Position numbers and translations under genes: made by a program
Shown: positions 10,503 through 22,353 of the stretch, piece after piece
How the letters are laid out: every line of letters begins with the position of its first letter
Numbering within the stretch: the stretch's first letter is position 1
The notes under the pieces: model-generated
The model's input: only the letters and a program-made list of their open reading frames with translations
Database searches by the model: none
What the model was told of the DNA's origin: nothing
NCBI GenBank assembly: GCA_047967505.1
Contig: CM106540.1
DNA: 64,000 nt
Direction: 5' to 3' (one strand)
Source of the DNA: Dipteris shenzhenensis
Taxonomy: Eukaryota; Polypodiophyta; Polypodiopsida; Gleicheniales

Positions 10503-13500
10503 TACACACATCTCAACCTAGTTGAAATGGACTTTCATCCAAAGTGGAGCCCCCATCCGATAGGTACTTGTTTGAATAACACACCTAGGACCGTGTTTTT
10601 TTATGGTTGTGCATGATGCTAAGGCAAAAACGATGTTTTATGCTTGATCGACAATGCAAAGCATATCCGATGGGCACAATACTTTGAACACACCTTCAAC
10701 TAGGTGGAATTGACTTACATGCAAAGTGGCATGCCCATCCCATAAGTGCTTTATCAGATAACACATCTAGCAGCGTGTTTTTTTACGAATGTGCATGACA
10801 CTAAGGCCAAAATGGTATTTAATGCTCGATCGACCATGCAAAGCATATCCGATGGGCACAATACTTTTTCTAAACCTTGACCTAGGTGGTATTGAAGTGT
10901 TCTCAAAGATGCACACCCAGCTGATAAGTACTTGGTCAGATAACATACCTAAGGGAGTGCATTTTTGCGGATGTGCATATCACTACCGGAAAAACGTTGT
11001 ATAATGCATGATCGGCCATGCAAAGCATATCCGATGGTGAAAATACTTTGCACTCATCTCAACCTAGTTGAAATGGACTTGTGTACAAAGTGGAGCCCCC
11101 ATCCGATAAGTACTTGTTTGAATAACACACCTAGGACTGTGTTTTTTTATGGTTGTGCATGACACTAAGGTAGAAACGGTGTTTTATGCTTGATCGACAA
11201 TGCAAAGAATATCCGATGGGCACAATACTTTGCACACACCTTAAAAAATGTATAATTGACTTACATGCAAAGTGGCACGCCCATCCCATAAGTGCTTGAT
11301 CAGATAACATACCTAGCAGCGTGTTTTTTTTATGGATGTGCATGACACTAAGGCAGAAATGGTATTTAATGCTCGATCGGCCATGCGAGGGATATCTGAT
11401 TGGCACAACACCTTTCCTATGCCTCAACCTAGGTGGTATTGAAATGTTCTCAAGGAGGCACACCCATCCGATAAGTACTTGGCCAGATAACACACTCAAG
11501 GGTGTGTTTTTTTACAGATGTGCATATCACTAGGGAAAAACGGTGTATAATGCGTGATCGGCCATGCAAAGCATATCTGATGGTTAGAATACTTTGCACA
11601 CTCCTCAACCTAGTTGGAAGATACTTGTGTGCAAAGTGGATCCCCCATCGGATAAGTATTTGTTTGAATAACACACCTAGGACCGTGTTTTTTTCTGGTT
11701 GTGCATTCATTAAGGTAAAAACGATGGTTTATGCTTGATCCAAAAAGCAAAGCATATCCGATGGGCATAATAATTTGCACACACATTCAAATAGGTGAAA
11801 TGGAATTACATGCAAAGTGGCACTCCCATCGCAGAAGTACTAGATTGGATAACACACCTAGTAGTGTGTTTTTTTATGGATGTGCATGACACTAAGGCAA
11901 AAATGGTATTTAATGCTCGATTGACCATGCAAAGCATATCCGATGGGCACAATACTTTTCCTACACCTTAGCCTAGGTGGTATTGAAATGTTCTCAAAGA
12001 GGCACACCCATCCGATAAGTACTTGGTCAGATAACATACCTAAGGGCGTGTTTTTTTGCGGATGTGCATATCACTATGGAAAAACGTTGTATAATGCGTG
12101 ATCGACCATGCAAAGCATATCTGATGGTGACAATACTTTGCATGCACCTCAACCTAGTTAAAACAGGCTTGCGTGCAAAGTGGAGCCCCCATCTGATAAG
12201 TACTTGTTTGAATAACACACCTAGGACCGTGTTTTTTTATGGTTGTGCATGACACTAAGGCAAAAATGGTGTTTTATGCTTGACTGACAATGCAAAGCAT
12301 ATCCAATGGGCACAATACTTTGCACACACCTTCAACTAGGTGGAATTGACTTACGTGCAAATTGGCACGCCCATCCCATAAGTGCTTGATTAGATAGCAT
12401 ACCTAGCAACATGTTTTTTTACGAATGTGCATGACACTAGAGCAAAAATAGTATTTAATGCTCGATCGACCATGCAAAGGATATCCGATGGGCAAAGAAA
12501 TTTTCTCATGCCTCAACCTAGGCAGTATTGAAATGTTATCAAAGAGGCACACCCATCTGGTAAGTACTTGGTCAGATAACACACCTAAGGGCGTGTTTTT
12601 TTGTGGATGTGCATATCACTAGGGGAAAAATGGTGTATAATGCGTGGTCGGCCATCCAAAGCATATCCGATGGTCACAATACTTTGCACACACCTCAACC
12701 TAGTTGAAAGATAATTGTGCGCAAAGTGGAGACCCCATCTGATAAGTACTTGTTTGAATAACATACTAGGACCGTGTTTTTCTTTGGTTGTGCATTACAC
12801 TAAGGGAAAAACCGTGTTTTATGCTTGATCGACAATGCGAAGCATATCCGATGGGCACAATACTTTGCACACACCTTCAACTAGGTAGAATTGAATTACA
12901 TTGAAAGTGGCATTACCATTGCATAAAAACTTGTTGGGATAACACACCTAGCAGCGTGTTTTTTTAGGGATGTGCATGACACTAAGGCAGAAATGGTATT
13001 TAATGCTCGATCGACCATGCAAAGCAAATATGATGGGCACAATACTTTTCATATGCCTTAACCTAGGTGATATTGAAGTTTTCTCAAAGAGGCACACCCA
13101 TCGGATAAGTACTTGGTTAGATAACATACCTAAAGGTGTGTTTTTTTGCGAATGTGCATATCACTACGGGAAAAACGTTGTATAATGCGTGATCGACCAT
13201 GCAAAGCATATCCAATGGTGACAATACTCTGCACGCATCTCAACCTAGTTGAAATAGACTTGTGTGCAAAGTGGAGCCCCCATCCGATAAGTACTTGTTT
13301 GAATAACACACCTACGACCGTGTTCTTTAATGATTGTGCATGACACTAGGGCAAAAATGGTGTTTTATGCTTGATCGACCATGCAAAGCATATCCGATGC
13401 AAAAAATACTTTGCAAACACCTTCAACTAGGTGGAATTGACTTACATGCAAAGTGGCATTCCCATCGCATAAGTACTTGATGGGATAACACACCTAGCAG

Positions 13501-14594
13501 CGAGTTTTTTTACGGATGTGCATGACACTAAGGCAAAAATGGTATTTAATGCTCGATCGACCATGCAAAGCATATCCAATGGGCACAATACTTTTCCTAC
13601 ACCTTAACCTAGGTAGTATTGAAATGTTCTCAAAGAGTCACACCCATCCGATAAGTACTTGGTTAGATAAGATACCTAAGGGCATGTTTTTTTGCGGATG
13701 TGCATATCACTAGGGGAAAAATGTTGTAGAATGTGTAATCGACCATGCAGAGCATATCCGATGGTGACAATACTTTGCACAAATCTCAACCTAGTTGAAA
13801 CGGACTTGCGTACAATGTGGAGCCCCCATCCGATAAGTACTTGTTTGATTAACACACCTAGGACCGTGTTTTTTTATGGTTGTGCATGACACTAAGGCAA
13901 AGACGGCGTTTTATGCTTGATCAACAATGCAAAGCATATCCGATGGGCACAATAATTTGCATAAACCTTCAACTAGGTGGAATTGACTTACATGCAAAGT
14001 GGCATTCCCATCGCATAAGTACTTGATGGGATAACACACCTAGCAGCGAGTTTTTTTACGGATGTGCAATGACACTAAGGCAAAAATGGTATTTAATGCT
14101 CGATCGACCATGCAAAGCATATCCAATGGGCACAATACTTTTCCTACACCTTAACCTAGGTAGTATTGAAATTTTCTCAAAGAGTCACACCCATCCGATA
14201 AGTACTTGGTTAGATAAGATACCTAAGGGCATGTTTTTTTGCAGATGTGCATATCACTAGGGGAAAAATGTTGTAGAATGTGTAATCGACCATGCAGAGC
14301 ATATCCGATGGTGACAATACTTTGCACAAATCTCAACCTAGTTGAAACATACTTGCGTACAATGTGGAGCCCCCATCCGATAAGTACTTGTTTGATTAAC
14401 ACACCTAGGACCGTGTTTTTTTATGGTTGTGCATGACACTAAGGCAAAGATGGTGTTTTATGCTTGATCAACAATGCAAAGCATATCTGATGGGAACAAT
14501 AATTTGCATAAACCTTCAACTAGGTGGAATTAACTTACATGCAAAGTGGCATTCCCATCGCATAAGTACTTGATCGGATAACACACCTAGTTGT
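10503..14594. repeat. Trimeric higher-order satellite array, about 182-bp monomers
   Basis: About 22 monomers share the core pattern CATCCGATAAGTACTTG, then AACACACCTAG, GTGTTTTTTTA and TGTGCATGACACTAAGG. Three subtypes alternate. They can be told apart by TTGATCGGATAACAC with GGTATTTAATGCTCG, by TTGGTCAGATAAC with GTGCATATCACTA, and by TTGTTTGAATAACAC with GGTGTTTTATGCTTG. The three-monomer unit repeats every 546-553 bp (for example at 12970, 13516 and 14069). Short ORFs recur with this period but drift freely, so I treat the array as non-coding satellite DNA. Confidence 0.85.
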
Positions 14595-14839
14595 GAAGAT
14601 TGTGGGAGAGAGGGAAGGAGTCTCACTTGCGGCTTTCTCACATGAACAATTGGGGGAATACACACAAAGGTGGAGGCTGAAAATAGTTTTCCTCTTCTTA
14701 GTTGTGAAAGCCAAAAGAACTCTAGTACAAAGAAATAGAAGAACCCTATATGTGGGTCTCAAACCAAACTCAACTGACTAAGGTGGCATACTAACTGAGC
14801 CAGAAACTAGAGTAGATAAGGATAGCTGTCATCCAGGTA

Positions 14840-15740
14840 TTATTCGTGGGTGGTGTACCAACCGCATCTCCAGCTAATCACCCCCAATCGCCTTAAGCAT
14901 TGCACAACTGGCTTGCTTTCCAGCTTCAACTCAATCTTGTGCTCCACAAGAGAGACTGGTTGAACCTGTGAATAGCTTGTTGCAAAGAGACATGGAAAAT
15001 CATCTAGGATATCCAAGTACTGGAGCTTCTCACTACCTGATAGAGAATCATCAAGAAGCTCTTCATTGCATTGGCGTCGTTTAGTGTGCTCCACATCCTC
15101 CACATGAAGTGTCTCTACAGGATCTTCTTGCACCACCACCTTGTTCCTTCATGACTCATCCCGATCAGCACCAAGACAAAGACCAAAGGCCACTCCTTCC
15201 ACCTCACCATCTGAGTTGTACTCCTCGGAGCTACACCCTGTCTCTTCTTCTTCATCGGTTAAGTCAGAGCTTGAACTCTCTGATGTTGAAGACTCCTCCT
15301 TGACAACTTCCTTTTTGCGGCTTCTGATGTTGTAGCGCACCTTCTTATCATTTTCCTGCAAAATCAATTCTCCAATATCCCACTTTTGAACAACCTTCAC
15401 CTTGCCTAGCCAAGGCCTTCCCAAAATCAATGGATAGGCACGTGCATCTGGCTTGGTAGGGATCACCTGAAAAGTAGTCAGCACAGAAATTCCACATACA
15501 TCCACTTCTAGATTCTTCACAACTCCCAAGGTCTTAACCCTAGTGTTGTTAGCCAATTTGATGCGATAAAGAGAGGTAGTACTATAGTATTTTAAATCAG
15601 CATCTATCATGGTCTTCTCACTCATGACATTAATCGATGTACCTCCATCAATGTACACATTAGAAATCACTTGACCATCAATGATCACATCAACCATAGG
15701 TACATCATCACCAACATCTATAGGTCAAAGGTGATATGAG
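14840..15740 (-). pseudogene. pol: Gypsy-1 retropepsin and start of the RT linker
   Basis: The protease block (15697-15149) has the active-site pattern VYIDGGTSINVMS, in which D-G-G-T replaces the usual D-S/T-G. It is followed by a conserved YPLILGRPWL-like segment. An acidic linker follows, then 15139-14840 with LFATSYSQVQPVSLVEHKIEL, which in this lineage lies just before the RT. The frame fails there. The enzyme would process the gag-pol polyprotein. A plant Tat/Athila-like relative is likely from the DGG active site. Confidence 0.75.
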
Positions 15741-15897
15741 CTTCCTTTTCTTTAAGGTCGGACAACAAGTCATAGCTTCCAATTCCTTGTCCTAAAGGAA
15801 AGTCTGACTGGCTAATTCTCCTTCTAGATGCCTTCTTTTTCTTACTACGGTGTTCCTCTTCCTGATGTTTCTCCTCTACTTCTTCCTTGCTTTCTTC

Positions 15898-16852
15898 TTA
15901 TTCTTTTGCTTTACCACGCCCCCGTTTAGCCATCATTACCTCTCTTTCCTCATCCCCTGAAGAAGCTTCTAACAAGGATACTTGTTTTTCTTCTTTCTTT
16001 CTCAATCTAGGACACTCGGGACGATAGTGACCTTTTTTATTACATTCATAGCAAGTGACCCCACTCCTATCTCGAGGCCTATCTTCACTTTTTGGTGCTC
16101 TAGGTTGTCGTGCATTAACCAAATGCAATTTCAAATCAGCAAACTCTGCCATCAATTGGGAGATATTATGATCTAACTCAGAGGACTTTGGTACCTGAGG
16201 AGTGCCCATTACCTCCACCCACCTTAGAAGTTGAAGCTGTTGAAGACACAAAAGAGGATTCGATCTTTAGAGAAGCTTCTTTCTTGGTCGCAATGCGAAG
16301 TGCCTCCACGTATGTTGTTGGATCTTTACTCATTACTTTTGAGTGAAGACGAGGCTCCAAAGCCATAACAAATTTGCTCATCTTTAAGTGCTCCATCCCT
16401 GAGAGACTTTGAGGGGCCGATGATGCAGATGCCACAGCTCGCAAAGCTGCCCTTTCATACTTTGTCCATAAAGTTTCATATCGGATTGCCAATGCAGAGA
16501 CCAACTCACCCTTTCCTTGATAGAACTAGTCCAACTGCAACATCAAAGCATTTGGTGACTCCACTGCCCCAAATCTCTGCTTCATTGCTGCCACCACTTG
16601 GTCCCAGTCCTCCTTGGTAGAGTCTAGCAAGGTCTCATGCCAACTCAAGGCTACACCTTCAAGAAAATCAGGCAAAATCTCTGCCCGATCCTTCATGGAC
16701 CATCCAAAAAGCCGGCATCCTCGAACAAAATCCCGAAGATAAGACTCCAGGTCTTCCCCTTGGGTCCCTCGAAACACTGGAATCTTCACCATGATGAAAC
16801 ATAAAAAGGAAACACCAAGATCCAAATAATATCCCAAACAAGATTTGAACAA
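15898..16852 (-). pseudogene. gag: Gypsy-1 gag with zinc knuckle
   Basis: Capsid-like Retrotrans_gag signatures run from 16800 (IPVFRGTQGEDLESYLRDF, then ALSWHETLLD) through 16178 (KMSKFVMALEPRLHSKVM). The nucleocapsid zinc knuckle CYECNKKGHYRPECP (C-x2-C-x4-H-x4-C) lies near 16060, followed by acidic and basic tails. Frame changes at about 16520 and 16200 break the reading frame. Gag forms the particle that packages the element RNA. Confidence 0.8.
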
Positions 16853-16866
16853 GATCCCACAGAGCC

Positions 16867-17745
16867 TTAGTACACCAAGACCAACTTATTATGCATAACC
16901 ACTTGTTTAAAACCCTCCACAATGTGATCCTCAACAAAATCTTCAAAAATAAGTGACCAACCAGCATCATGAAAACATTGTGTATACATGCATTCTAGAA
17001 TCATCCTTCTCACAATGGGAAGTGCACATAAAAGATTCAAGATATTGTACTCTTTATCATTTGCATAGCAAAAGAAGTTGAAAGCATTAAGAATCACCAC
17101 TCCACTATTATAGTCGAAAACTACCCAAAGACTCAACTCTTCTTCACACCAAGCTGCCAGTGCATGGAACAATCCCTAATCTATCCCCTAATCTATCATT
17201 GTGCCTGCTACCGGTGTTGTCGATTCACCAACATATTCAACAATGCAAACATAAAGGATATGATCATGGTGATTGTGCAAATAGCTTGAGCATCACCTTC
17301 ACAATCTTCAAGTTCTCTTAAACGGGTTGCAATCTCTTCTAACGGAGTTCTTCCAGGCATCTTCTTTATCCCATCAAAACGCATGCCTCTTGTAGGCATA
17401 ACATGCAATCAAGTACACCCGAGACCATTTAGTAAGGTGGGATGAATCCAATACCAAACGTACTCAGCGTCTCCACCAAAAGATGTGACATGAAGTTGGG
17501 GGTAATAAACTTCACGCACCTCTTCACTTCCTGCTGCTTTCGAACTGACTGACAAAGATATTTATCATTGAGAATGGGACATTAGAAAACAGACTTTTAT
17601 GCCAAGATACCACACCATACTTTCCTCGCTCAGATGAGAATGAAGATGGTAACATCCCAAGTGATGTTATAATCAAGCATAGGGAGAAGGAAAGGATTAG
17701 TAGAAGCCATAATCTAAGCGAGCCGCCGGTCTGCACCAAAGAGAA
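16867..17745 (-). other. Region upstream of gypsy-1 gag with ORF remnants
   Basis: Minus-strand frames at 17172-16867, 17408-17208 and 17739-17524 are open but not clearly one protein. The piece MPGRTPLEEIATRLREL (about 17355) matches MPDHTPLEEIAWQLQEL in gypsy-2 (about 28025), so it belongs to a conserved segment N-terminal to gag in this group. I do not recognise a function in the rest. Confidence 0.5.
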
Positions 17746-17924
17746 GAGTGATACGTTGTTAAAAGAAGATCTTGCGGCTCAACATGACATGAACTGATAT
17801 ATATCGAGGAGTTTGAAGGGGCTAATTAGGTCGGATGGGTAGATTCTGAGGAAACATTGCACCTCCTTCATAGACACCTTTACACTTAGCTCAAAACACT
17901 CTACAAACTATCATTAGACATAGA

Positions 17925-18460
17925 GGCCTATAACTTTCAGTAAAGACATGATTTTAGAGAGTCAAGCACATAAAGAGATGCACCTTGAGATGGGCTTCGC
18001 TGATATAAGTTTCATTAAAAACAAACAGATGGTTAAAGAGATATGGACAGTTTACTGGAAGGGGCTAAAAACTATCATAAAAACAGACTGTCAAACACAG
18101 AGACTCATAACATTTTGCAGCAGTATTTGATTCAAGATCTAAGCACATAGAGACATGCTCTTAAAAATAGATTCGCACTGATATATGTTTCGTAAGAAAC
18201 AGAGAAGTAGCCAAAAAGTTATGGACAGTTTACTAGACGGGGGTAAAAACTGTCATGAAAATAGACTGTCAGACACAGAGACTCATAACTTTTTGCAGCA
18301 ATATTTGATTCAAGATCTGATCACATATAAACATGCGCCTTGAAGAGAGCTTCGTGTTGATATAAATCTCATTACAATTGGACTATTGAACAGAAAGTTA
18401 TGAGCAAAATACTAACAAGGGGTCAAACTGTCATGAAAACTGCCCTCCACCAGGCTAATT
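17925..18460. repeat. Tandem repeat, about 179-bp unit, 2.5-3 copies
   Basis: The words GACTCATAAC, TTTGATTCAAGATCT and ACAGTTTACT recur 179 bp apart (for example 18101 and 18280; 18127 and 18306), and a more diverged third copy reaches about 18460. It lies upstream of gypsy-1 gag, in the leader or LTR. Such tandem arrays are common in untranslated parts of large gypsy elements. Confidence 0.7.
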
Positions 18461-19540
18461 TCGCCTGAGCAGGATGCTCCCTCAAAACCCCACCTTCATC
18501 AACGATCCACCCCTCATGGATTTCGCCTAGAAGAGGGTAAGAAGCTTGCATGGTGGCTCGGGAAACAAATGGACCATGTATGCATAGTGAGCGGCCGAAT
18601 AGAAAGAACTTTCAAGGCTTTAAAAGAGAAAAGGGATGAGACACTCAAGAGAGAGAGAACCTGAAGTGACCTTCATTACAAATAGAGTTAGAATCCACTT
18701 CAACACTACAAACACAAGGGAGAAGAAGAGGTTTCATACATACAAGAGGGAGCGAAAGCTCCAAGACTACTCATAGAGAGAGAATAAACTAGAGAGATAT
18801 GGACTCAAGAGTCTACATAAGAGAATATCTACAAGAGGGAGAGAAGGCTCATGGAAGAGGCTTAGGGAGACTAGAGCTACAGCAACATGAGGCCTAATGG
18901 TGGAAGAGATTCATGAACAAGGGAGAGGAGGGCTCTTTTTATAAAGATTTTGTTACCCTCCTTTACCCATTTACAATTGCTGCCTGTAGATTCCTTTCCC
19001 CATCAATCACATAAGCACGTATGTCACCATCCATGTCCTTTTTGGCTATTCTTGCCATGTGTCCCATCACAAGATGCTCAAGACTCTTAAAATATTGAGA
19101 AAGTCAAGAGTCTCCTCACATGGAGCCCATAGGGACCCTCTCTTTTCCACATGTCCACATCCTCCTTATTCCACATAGGAGTTCTAGAAGGATTCCTCTT
19201 GACTTCACACTCCTCCACATGCCTTCCACATGCTTGGCATGTGGCCTCTCTTACATTATTGGAACACATGGACATGAGCCCACCTCTTTATATGACTCAC
19301 TCTTTCTATTTTCTAAAAAACTCCATAATATCCCATACACAAGTAACTCTCACCCCATACCAAGGTATTTATAATTCATACCTATGGTATTTACAATGAG
19401 CCATTCCAATCCTCTCCATCCCATACAATATCATAGAAAATGAAATAAGTGAGAGCCGCTAGGCTATCACTTGATACTCAAACTCTTATCAAACATAGAG
19501 AAAAACAATACCAATGCCAAATTAAAAATATCAATTTTTG
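18461..19540. other. Non-coding part of gypsy-1, LTR/leader candidate
   Basis: No gene is seen. It contains purine-rich stretches (18640-18860), and near 18935 a TTTTTATAAAGA run could be an LTR TATA region in the plus direction. No matching copy was found at the other end of the element, so it cannot be called an LTR with certainty. Confidence 0.4.
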
Positions 19541-21115
19541 GCATCACAACACCCATCTGATAAATACTTGGTCAAATAACATACCTAAGGGCGTGTTTTT
19601 TTGCGGATGTGCATATCACAATCCGAAAAATGTTGTATAATGCGTAATCGACCATGCAGAGCCCGATGGTGACAATACTTTGCATGTATCTCAACCTAGT
19701 TGAAACGGACTTGTGTGCAAAGTGGGGCCCCCATCCGATAAGTACTTGTTTGATTAACACACCCAAGACCGTGTTTTTTTATCGTTGTACATGACATTGA
19801 GGCAAAAACGGTGTTTTATGCTTGATCAACAATGCAAAGCATATTCGATGGGCACAATAATTTGCACACACATTCAACTAGGTGGATTTGACTTACGTGG
19901 AAATTGGCATTCCCATCGCATAAGTACTTGATCGGATAACACACCTAGCAGTGTGTTTTTTTATGGATGTGCATGACACTAAGGAAAAAATGGTATTTAA
20001 TGCTCGATCGACCATGCAAAGGATATCCGATGGGCACAATACTTTTCCTACGCCTTAGCCTAGGTGGTATTGAAATGTTCTCAAAGGAGCACACCCATCC
20101 GATAAGTACTTGGTCAGATAACATACCTAAGGGCGTGTTTTTTTGCGGATGTGCATATCACTACAGGAAAAATGGTGTACAATGCGTGATCGAGCATGCA
20201 AAGCATATCCAATGGTTACAATACTTTGCATGCACTTTAACCTAGTTGAAAAATACTTGCGTGCAAAGTGGAGCCCCCATCCAATAAGTATTTGTTTGAA
20301 TAACACACCTAGGATCGTATTTTTTTATGGTTGTGCATTACACTAGAGCAAAAATGGTGTTTTATGCTTCATCGACAATGAAAAGCATATCTGATGGGCA
20401 TAATACTTTGCACACACCTTAAACAAGGTGGAATTTACTTACATGCAAAGTGGAATTCCCATCCCATAAGTACTTGATCGGAGAACATACCTAGCAGCGT
20501 GTTTTTTTACAGATGTGCATCACACCAAGGCAAAAATGGTATTTAATGCTCGATCAACCATGCAAAGAATATCCGATGGGCACAATACTTTTCCTACACC
20601 TCAACCTAGGTGGCATTGACATGTTTTCAAATAGGCACACCCATCCGATAAGTACTTGGTCAGATAACACACCTAAGGGTATGTTTTTTTGTGGATGTGC
20701 ATATCACTAGGGAAAAAACGGTGTATAATGCGTGATCGGCCATGCAAATCATATCCAATGGTCACAATACATTGAACAAACCTCAACCTAGTTGAAACCA
20801 ACTTGCGTGCAAAGTGGAGCCCCCATCTGAGAAGTACTTGTTTGAATAACACACCTAGGACGTGTGTTTTTATGGTTGTGCATGACACTAAAGCAAAAAT
20901 GGTGTTTTATGCTTGATCGACACTGCAAAGCATATCCGATGGGCACAATACTTTTCACACACCTTCAACTAGGTGGAATTGACTTACATGCAAAGTGGCG
21001 CGCCCATCCCATAAGTACTTGATCAGATAACATACCTAGAATCGTGTTTTTTTACGGATGTGCATGACACTAGAGCAAAAATAGTATTTAATGCTCGATC
21101 GACCATGCAAAGGAT
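19541..21115. repeat. Second block of the trimeric satellite
   Basis: About 8-9 further monomers have the same three subtypes and phase as 10503-14594. The block starts inside the TTGGTCA-type monomer and ends at about 21115, where the sequence changes to unrelated AT-rich DNA after CCATGCAAAGGATAAC. It is presumably the other side of the array interrupted by gypsy-1. Confidence 0.85.
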
Positions 21116-21256
21116 AACTTGGCATGTTCATCTGATGAGTAGTTGATCGGATAACTTCTCCTACCAATAAATTAAGTACTAATTCAAAATTAGAATAAAT
21201 GAGTAGATTATTAAAAAGAGACTAATATTTATGTAATTGTTGCTACTGTAGCTTTC

Positions 21257-21856
21257 TTGCAAAGGACTCTCACAAAGGAGATGGCTATAGATTTTGTTCC
21301 AGGGATGGATGTGATTTTATGTAGCAAAAGAGAAGTAGTTAAATTTGGTACAATCCATGATAATGATCCCAATTCAGTTTGCCACTTTCAAAGACTTGGC
21401 GAAGATAAGGTGGCAGTTACTGTATCAAAGATTCTTTGCACACATGTTGAGCTACTTGGAGATGTTATGCCCTACAATACATACAACAAATCATTTATAG
21501 CATGGGACAAAGATGAGACTTATGCAACAAACATTATCAAGAATACAAAGTGCACCACCTTGGATTTTACTATAGGGGACATTTTACAAATGAGATCATT
21601 TGCAAATAAGACTGTAGCAAAAGGTGAAGTATTGGGATTTGAACAAGTGGAGGAATGGTCATTTGCACAGATGAGGATTCTAAAAGTCACTGATGATGGT
21701 ATGGTTGATAACATAACATCCTTATGTGATCCCTCCTATGAGGTAGGCAAGAATATGAGATGGAGCATGCAATTTTTAAACATGAGAAAGAGGCACATGG
21801 TTTTCAATGATAAAGACAAGGTATACTACAATATCAAAGGACACAATCAAAGTTAA
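21257..21856 (+). CDS. Hypothetical protein, 199 aa
   Basis: One uninterrupted frame starts at MQRTLTKEMAIDF and ends at a TAA. The sequence before the Met stays open and could extend upstream or follow an acceptor (TACTGTAGCTTTCTTG). The composition is that of a soluble mixed alpha/beta protein with no signal peptide or membrane segment. Residues about 15-100 (VILCSKREVVKFGTI, KVAVTVSKILC) suggest beta strands. I recognise no family. It lies 0.5 kb upstream of the DUF7869-type gene on the same strand and may be an exon or partner of it. An intact 200-codon frame among decayed neighbours is notable. Confidence 0.5.
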   Translation: MQRTLTKEMAIDFVPGMDVILCSKREVVKFGTIHDNDPNSVCHFQRLGEDKVAVTVSKILCTHVELLGDVMPYNTYNKSFIAWDKDETYATNIIKNTKCTTLDFTIGDILQMRSFANKTVAKGEVLGFEQVEEWSFAQMRILKVTDDGMVDNITSLCDPSYEVGKNMRWSMQFLNMRKRHMVFNDKDKVYYNIKGHNQS

Positions 21857-22353
21857 ATATTATATAATCCTCTGTTGATCTCATCCTCATTTTTAACATA
21901 CTCTTAGGACCATTCAATGAATTCAATATTCTATGAGAGTATTAACAACCTTGAAACTCTTCCACTCCTGAGAGAACATCGCTCATTGGGACATCTTGCA
22001 TGGCTTTCACTAATCCACAAGCTTGATTGACACCGGGTTTGTTAATATGCATGAACTCATACCACACTTGACATCACTATTGAAGCCTTTGCCCTTCTCA
22101 CTGTGCAAGAATTCATCCACCCCAGATGAGGCTTCGCTTCTAAAATCATTTTGTTTCTCGGAACCAATGAACTCATCCTATGGCCAAGGATGCAACAACC
22201 AATCATGGATGCTTGGTTACAAACAAATGTGAGGAGAAGAAGTGCATAAATATAGATAACAATGTGCACAAGGAATGAAAACGGTCATACATATGCATGA
22301 AGAGAAAGCAAATCTAGGTAGATCCACAAAAGCAACCAAAGAGGAAGAGCGTA

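Larger units (their letters stand above)
14595..19540 (-). mobile_element. Gypsy-1: truncated Ty3/gypsy element inside the satellite
   Basis: The satellite stops within one monomer at 14594 and resumes near the start of the next subtype at 19541; the intervening DNA has a minus-strand gag and protease. Coding is lost just after the protease-RT linker at about 14880, so RT, RNase H and integrase are missing. The sequence upstream of gag (17400-19540) probably includes leader and LTR material, but I could not pair two LTRs. About 150 bp of one monomer is missing at the insertion point, so the junction is not a clean integration. Confidence 0.7.

Noticed and set aside
10503-14594. Recurring 60-70-codon ORFs (MCMTLRQKWYLMLDRPCKA type) as a possible gene family
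   Set aside because: They recur with the satellite period, occur in competing frames on both strands and decay freely, so they are products of the satellite sequence.
15109-15335. Ser/Leu-rich plus-strand ORFs opposite the gypsy-1 protease tail
   Set aside because: They are the complement of the acidic Glu/Ser linker on the minus strand.
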